Shown here piece by piece: positions 60,382 through 64,000 of a stretch of DNA of 64,000 bases; position 1 is the first letter of the stretch; each line of letters opens with the position of its first letter. Where the stretch lies: contig CAJCIO010000059.1 in the NCBI GenBank assembly GCA_903970465.1, positions 1-64,000 of the forward strand. The letters are read 5' to 3'. Origin of the DNA: Gammaproteobacteria bacterium. GTDB lineage: Bacteria > Pseudomonadota > Gammaproteobacteria > Pseudomonadales > Pseudomonadaceae. Both the position numbers and the translations under genes were made by a program. Under the pieces are notes generated by a model, which was not told the origin of the DNA, made no database searches, and saw only the letters and a program-made list of their open reading frames with translations.

Positions 60382-62946
60382 TCAGAGATCCCAGACCAGA
60401 TTGATCGCGAAGTTGCGGCCGGGTTGGGTCAGGCGGTCGAGGTTGGCGGGTTGGGTCGCCGATGCCTCGCCGACGCTGTCGTAGCCGCGAACGTCGTCCC
60501 ATAGCCAGTACTTCTTGTCCGTCACGTTGTACAGGCCCGCGTTCAGCGTCAGGTCTTTGGAGATCTTGTAGTAGCCGGTGAGGTCGAGGATGCCGAAGCC
60601 GGGTGTCTTGAACTGGCTGCTGGTGCCGTCCGGTACGTGGAATTCTTCGCTGTCGACCCGGTTCTTGCGTTTCACTAGTGTCCAGTTCAGCAAGGCGCCA
60701 TATTGCTCGCCATCGTAACCGAGGCCGAACACGCCCTTGAGCGGGTTGACGGCATTGAGTGGCTGCCCGGTGTCCTGGTTCTCGCCGCGGGCATAGGCAA
60801 TCGACCCTTGCGTGTAGAGGCCCTGTGAGGCACCAAGGTACTCCAGATTCAAGCGTCCCTTGGCTTCCAGGCCCTGGATCCTGGCGCGTGAAATGTTCGC
60901 AGCCTGGTACGTAGCCTCGTTGGCGCCAGTCGTCACCGAGTTCTCGTCGATGAAGTCGCGATAGGTGTTGTAGAAGGCTGTCAGGTCGAAGTTGCCAGCC
61001 TCGAACTGGCCACGCAGGCCGGTCTCGTAGCTTTTGCTGGTTTCTGGCTGCAGATCCGAATTGGGCTCCACAACGTAGCCGACGGTCGGGTTTTCATAGC
61101 GCCCGTAGAGCATTTTTGCGGTGGGTGTGCGGAAACCTTCGGCGTATTGGCCGTACCAGGTGTAGTTGTCGTTGAAGTCGTAGGTCACGCCCAGTTTGGG
61201 TGAAACCTTATGCCAGTGTTTGGTCTTGGTGTTGACGGTGTCGGTGGCAGTGGCTCCGGCACCTGCGAGGAAGGCGGCGGAGATGTGCGGCTTGATTTCG
61301 GTGTAGTCGTAACGTGCCCCTGGCAGGAAGGTCCAGTTGTTCCAACTGATCTGATCCTGGGCGAACAGGCTGTAGGTGTTGATTGTCGGGTCCGGGAAAT
61401 CGCTGGAGGGTGTCAGATTGTCCCCGGCGGCTGCCAGGCTCGGCTGCCCGGCCACCGGACAGTTAGGCAGGACGACTGTCTGACAGATGCCGCTGCCCGT
61501 GCGCAGGTCGCTGACTTTGTCGTTCTTGATGGTGGTGCCGTAGGTCAACCGATGTTCGGTGCTGGCAATGGCGAAGTTTTTTTCGAGCTGGGTATCGAAT
61601 ATCCATTGCTTGTCTTCGTAGTGGGTCTCGCGGGTGCGCAGGACCACGCGGGACGGGGCGTAGAGCTCGGTGGTCCTTTCGTCGGTCTTGGCCACTTGAT
61701 AGTTCAGGCTCCACTTCACGTGATCAGCGAACAGGCTGTCGACGCCGACGCTGTGCTCTATGCCGAAACGCTCGCGGGTGATGGTGTCATCGGTATTGCG
61801 CGATCGGTAGAAGCCGAAGGCACGGCCGCCGCCGAATGGGCCGCCGACTGCGCTTTTTTGATCGGTCTCTCGCTCGCCTTTGTAGTGCTCGTAAGTCAGA
61901 GCGATGCGGGCGTCGTCTGCGTAGTTCCAGCCCAGTTTGGCCAACACGTTGGTGGTTCGGGTTTCTTCGGGGTTGGCGGCAGTGCGGTTCAAGCCGGTAC
62001 CACCGGTCTCGCCGTAGGATTCGGTCTCGTGCCCGTTACGTTGGCTCACGTGCAGCAAGCTGTCGAAATCACCGAGGCGCCCGGCCAGCGTGCCGGAAGT
62101 CAACCAACTGCGGTCTGCGGAGCTATAACCGGTTTTCACGCGGGCGCCGTAATCCTGACCGGGCTTGATGATGTCGTCCGGGTTCAGGGTGTAGTAGCTG
62201 ACGGCGCCGCCGATGGCGTTGCTGCCGTAGAGGACCGACGCCGGGCCACGGAGAATTTCCACGCGCTTGATGATTTCAGGGTCTACGTAGTTGCGTTGTG
62301 TCTGGGCGTAGGGGCCGTAGAAAAAATTATCGGGGACTTCAACGCCGTCGATCTGGGTCAGCACGCGGTTACCGTCAATGCCGCGAATGTTATAGCTGGT
62401 GGTGCCAGATCGTTGACCCGCGCCACCTACCGAAACGCCTGGCTCCTCGCGGACGATATCGCGTATCGAGTTCACGTTTTGCCGATCAAGCGTCTGGCGG
62501 GTTTGTACCGTCACGATACCCGGTACTCGCGCGATGTCCTCAGCCTGACGCGTCGCACTCACCGTAATCTCCTGCAACGCCACCACCGCGGTGCTGCTGC
62601 GCTCCAGCACAATGCTGTTGTTACCCAGCTTGCGATAGTTGAGCCCTGTGCCCAGCAGCAGGCGTTCGAGCGCTTTGTCGGGCGTCAAGGCGCCCTTCAC
62701 GCCGGGAGAGGAGACACCTTGTGCCAGTTCCGCTGGCAAGCCCACCTGCCAGCCGGTGACCTGGCTGAAATTGTTCAGCGCGGCCACCAGCGGTTGCTGG
62801 GTGATGGCAAAGGTGTAGGCGCCGCCCTGCTGGCGCGTGGAGGGCACGCTATCGGCGGCGATGACGGGCAGCGTGACACCGGCGCAGATGAGGGCGACGG
62901 CGAGGACTGACAGAGCATGAACGGGATGGTAGGAACCTGATGGCAT
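60382..62946 (-). CDS. TonB-dependent heme receptor with signalling domain
   Basis: An outer-membrane receptor of 854 residues. It has a signal peptide, then a periplasmic STN domain (about 40-110: FAITQQPLVAALNNFSQVTG) used to talk to an anti-sigma factor. A TonB box region LQEITVSATR follows, then the plug (SYNIRGIDGNRVLTQIDGVE, LRGPASVLYGSNAIGG) and a 22-strand barrel ending in VWDL. EGFRTPTAKMLYG matches the heme/hemoglobin receptor family. With hemO and a FecR protein beside it, heme or a hemoprotein is the likely ligand; HasR- and HxuA-like receptors share this layout, so no symbol is given. The start at 62946 was chosen to begin at MPSGSYHPVHAL. Confidence 0.9.
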   Translation of the reverse strand: MPSGSYHPVHALSVLAVALICAGVTLPVIAADSVPSTRQQGGAYTFAITQQPLVAALNNFSQVTGWQVGLPAELAQGVSSPGVKGALTPDKALERLLLGTGLNYRKLGNNSIVLERSSTAVVALQEITVSATRQAEDIARVPGIVTVQTRQTLDRQNVNSIRDIVREEPGVSVGGAGQRSGTTSYNIRGIDGNRVLTQIDGVEVPDNFFYGPYAQTQRNYVDPEIIKRVEILRGPASVLYGSNAIGGAVSYYTLNPDDIIKPGQDYGARVKTGYSSADRSWLTSGTLAGRLGDFDSLLHVSQRNGHETESYGETGGTGLNRTAANPEETRTTNVLAKLGWNYADDARIALTYEHYKGERETDQKSAVGGPFGGGRAFGFYRSRNTDDTITRERFGIEHSVGVDSLFADHVKWSLNYQVAKTDERTTELYAPSRVVLRTRETHYEDKQWIFDTQLEKNFAIASTEHRLTYGTTIKNDKVSDLRTGSGICQTVVLPNCPVAGQPSLAAAGDNLTPSSDFPDPTINTYSLFAQDQISWNNWTFLPGARYDYTEIKPHISAAFLAGAGATATDTVNTKTKHWHKVSPKLGVTYDFNDNYTWYGQYAEGFRTPTAKMLYGRYENPTVGYVVEPNSDLQPETSKSYETGLRGQFEAGNFDLTAFYNTYRDFIDENSVTTGANEATYQAANISRARIQGLEAKGRLNLEYLGASQGLYTQGSIAYARGENQDTGQPLNAVNPLKGVFGLGYDGEQYGALLNWTLVKRKNRVDSEEFHVPDGTSSQFKTPGFGILDLTGYYKISKDLTLNAGLYNVTDKKYWLWDDVRGYDSVGEASATQPANLDRLTQPGRNFAINLVWDL

Positions 62947-62974
62947 GACAAGCGTTCTCTGGCACGGGTAATAG

Positions 62975-62998
62975 TGAATGATTCGAATGGGAATCAAT
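62975..62998 (-). promoter_or_regulatory. Putative Fur box upstream of heme receptor
   Basis: TGAATGATTCGAATGGGAATCAAT contains GATTC/GAATC hexamer repeats in the arrangement typical of Fur sites, but it matches the 19-bp consensus only moderately. It lies 29-52 bases before the receptor ATG. Iron repression of the receptor is expected from its function. Confidence 0.45.
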
Positions 62999-63109
62999 TG
63001 CATCGACTATGACGAGACGTGCCAGGGAAATGATTGCGTAAAAATAATTGGCGGGGCTTGGGCTATGTGGGGGGGTGATGGCCTCTTTGCGGGCAGGCGC
63101 AGAATAGAG

Positions 63110-64000
63110 TCAGTTGAGAATCACCAGCCCCGGATACTCCTGCAGGTGGGCCGAGGTCACATGGGCCAACGAGCGCAGCACGTCCTGCGGTTGATCCAGG
63201 CGGTAGTTGCCGGTGATCTTCATGGCATCCAATTGGGCATTGCGGCTGACGATCCAGCCCGGGTAGTAGCGGCGCAACTCGGCCAGCACCTCGCCCAGCG
63301 GGCGGTCTTCGAACACCAGGCGACCTTGCACCCAGGCCAGGTCTACCGCCGGGTCCATGCGCTCGCGTCGGGCGAAGCCATGGGGGCCGATGCGGATGCT
63401 GTCACCGGCGCTCAGGCGCAGGCTTTGGGCGTCGTTGGCTTGCAGATCGACATTACCGCGCTGCACCTTGACCTGGGCCTCACCGTCCACGTAGCTCACC
63501 GCGAACGCCGTGTCGTGCACGCTGGCAAGCACCGGGCCGGCCTGCACTTCCAGCGGTAATGCCGGGTTGCCATTGACCTCGAAGAACGCCTCGCCTTGTA
63601 AAAGCCGGGTGCGGTGATGGTCGATATCGAAAGTCGAGGCGATGGCCGAGTGGGTGTTGAGCAGCACCTTGGAGCCGTCCTGCAACTCGATCCGCTGCCG
63701 CTCGCCGACCTGGGTCAGATGATCGGCTTGCAGGCGCATCGGCAGGTTGCTGAAGCTCAACAGGCCGAGCACCAGCACTGCTGCGGTCGCCAAGGGTTTC
63801 CAATAAGCCGCCAGACGCCGAGGCGGGCGTGCGCTGCGCCGCGCCTGTAATATCTCCGCCGCCTGACGGACTGATGGCCCCTGCCATAATGCTGCAGCCT
63901 TCGCGAACGCCGCGGCATGCTCTGGCGCCGCCACCAGCCACGCGTCAAAGGCTACGCAATCTTCAGCGCTGGGGCTTTCGAGGCGGATCAGCCAGTCCAG
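63110..64000 (-). CDS. FecR-like anti-sigma factor (5' end outside window)
   Basis: The last 296 residues of a FecR/DUF4880 protein that holds an ECF sigma factor at the inner membrane and receives the receptor signal. The open frame reaches the window edge: upstream of the GTG at 63934 it still reads LDWLIRLESPSAEDCVAFDA, the family N-terminus, so the gene is cut. One TM segment (TAAVLVLGLLSFSNL) is followed by the periplasmic FecR domain (GERQRIELQDGSKVLLNTHS, LLQGEAFFEV) and a C-terminal STN-like domain (VLAELRRYYPGWIV). Its sigma factor should lie immediately beyond position 64000. Confidence 0.9.
   Translation of the reverse strand: MDWLIRLESPSAEDCVAFDAWLVAAPEHAAAFAKAAALWQGPSVRQAAEILQARRSARPPRRLAAYWKPLATAAVLVLGLLSFSNLPMRLQADHLTQVGERQRIELQDGSKVLLNTHSAIASTFDIDHHRTRLLQGEAFFEVNGNPALPLEVQAGPVLASVHDTAFAVSYVDGEAQVKVQRGNVDLQANDAQSLRLSAGDSIRIGPHGFARRERMDPAVDLAWVQGRLVFEDRPLGEVLAELRRYYPGWIVSRNAQLDAMKITGNYRLDQPQDVLRSLAHVTSAHLQEYPGLVILN

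Overview
The window looks like a Pseudomonas chromosome, most likely from the P. fluorescens group. The evidence is the complete alginate operon in canonical order, the fumarase / SadC / ferredoxin-reductase trio, the valS-(hypothetical)-holC-pepA-lptFG block, high GC, and about fifteen copies of a Pseudomonas-type REP/REPIN element (core like TTCGCGGGCAAGCCTTGCTC) scattered between genes. No tRNA, rRNA, CRISPR array, insertion sequence or prophage gene was recognised. Most of the window is core genome.

Layout. 1-5.4 kb: a REP, class I fumarase (minus), then on the plus strand a six-TM diguanylate cyclase with the neighbourhood and layout of SadC, a 2Fe-2S/FAD reductase, and a delta-60-repeat protein preceded by a lux-box-like palindrome. 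5.4-5.9 kb: a non-coding stretch with a predicted three-way-junction element, a (TTGCCG)6 microsatellite and the alg terminator. 5.9-23.0 kb: the alginate operon on the minus strand, transcribed algD-alg8-alg44-algK-algE-algG-algX-algL-algI-algJ-algF-algA from an AlgU-type promoter about 480 nt upstream of algD. 23.3-30.5 kb: yaaA, a divergent polysaccharide-deacetylase-like protein, a PIN-PhoH protein with a structured leader, moaCDE and rhlB. 30.6-36 kb: a carboxylesterase and the AapJQMP amino-acid ABC transporter behind a good sigma-54 promoter. 36-42.5 kb: an MFS transporter, a SnoaL-like protein, a GIY-YIG protein, a GST-like protein, yejK, an HU protein and rlmF. 42.5-51.7 kb: valS, a hypothetical, holC, pepA, lptF-lptG, an RDD protein and a cold-shock protein. 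52.1-58.6 kb: gcvT, gcvP, gcvH and the TyrR-like activator GcsR, with three GcsR-like boxes and a sigma-54 promoter. 58.7-64 kb: DUF5064 and YbaN proteins, heme oxygenase, a heme-type TonB receptor with a signalling domain, and a FecR-like anti-sigma factor cut by the window edge.

How it works together. The alg genes supply GDP-mannose and GDP-mannuronate, polymerise and export the polymer, and epimerise, acetylate and trim it in the periplasm. c-di-GMP from SadC could feed the Alg44 PilZ receptor, and the two loci lie only about 3 kb apart here. GcsR with sigma-54 should switch on glycine cleavage. The FecR / receptor / HemO order implies heme-responsive cell-surface signalling, with its sigma factor just beyond the right edge.

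The less ordinary observations are the lux-type box, REP sequence running into two coding regions (an MFS N-terminus and a GIY-YIG C-terminus), a REP inside the alginate operon, a deacetylase with its metal site altered, the structured phoH leader and the three-way-junction element. I found no clear undescribed multi-gene system.
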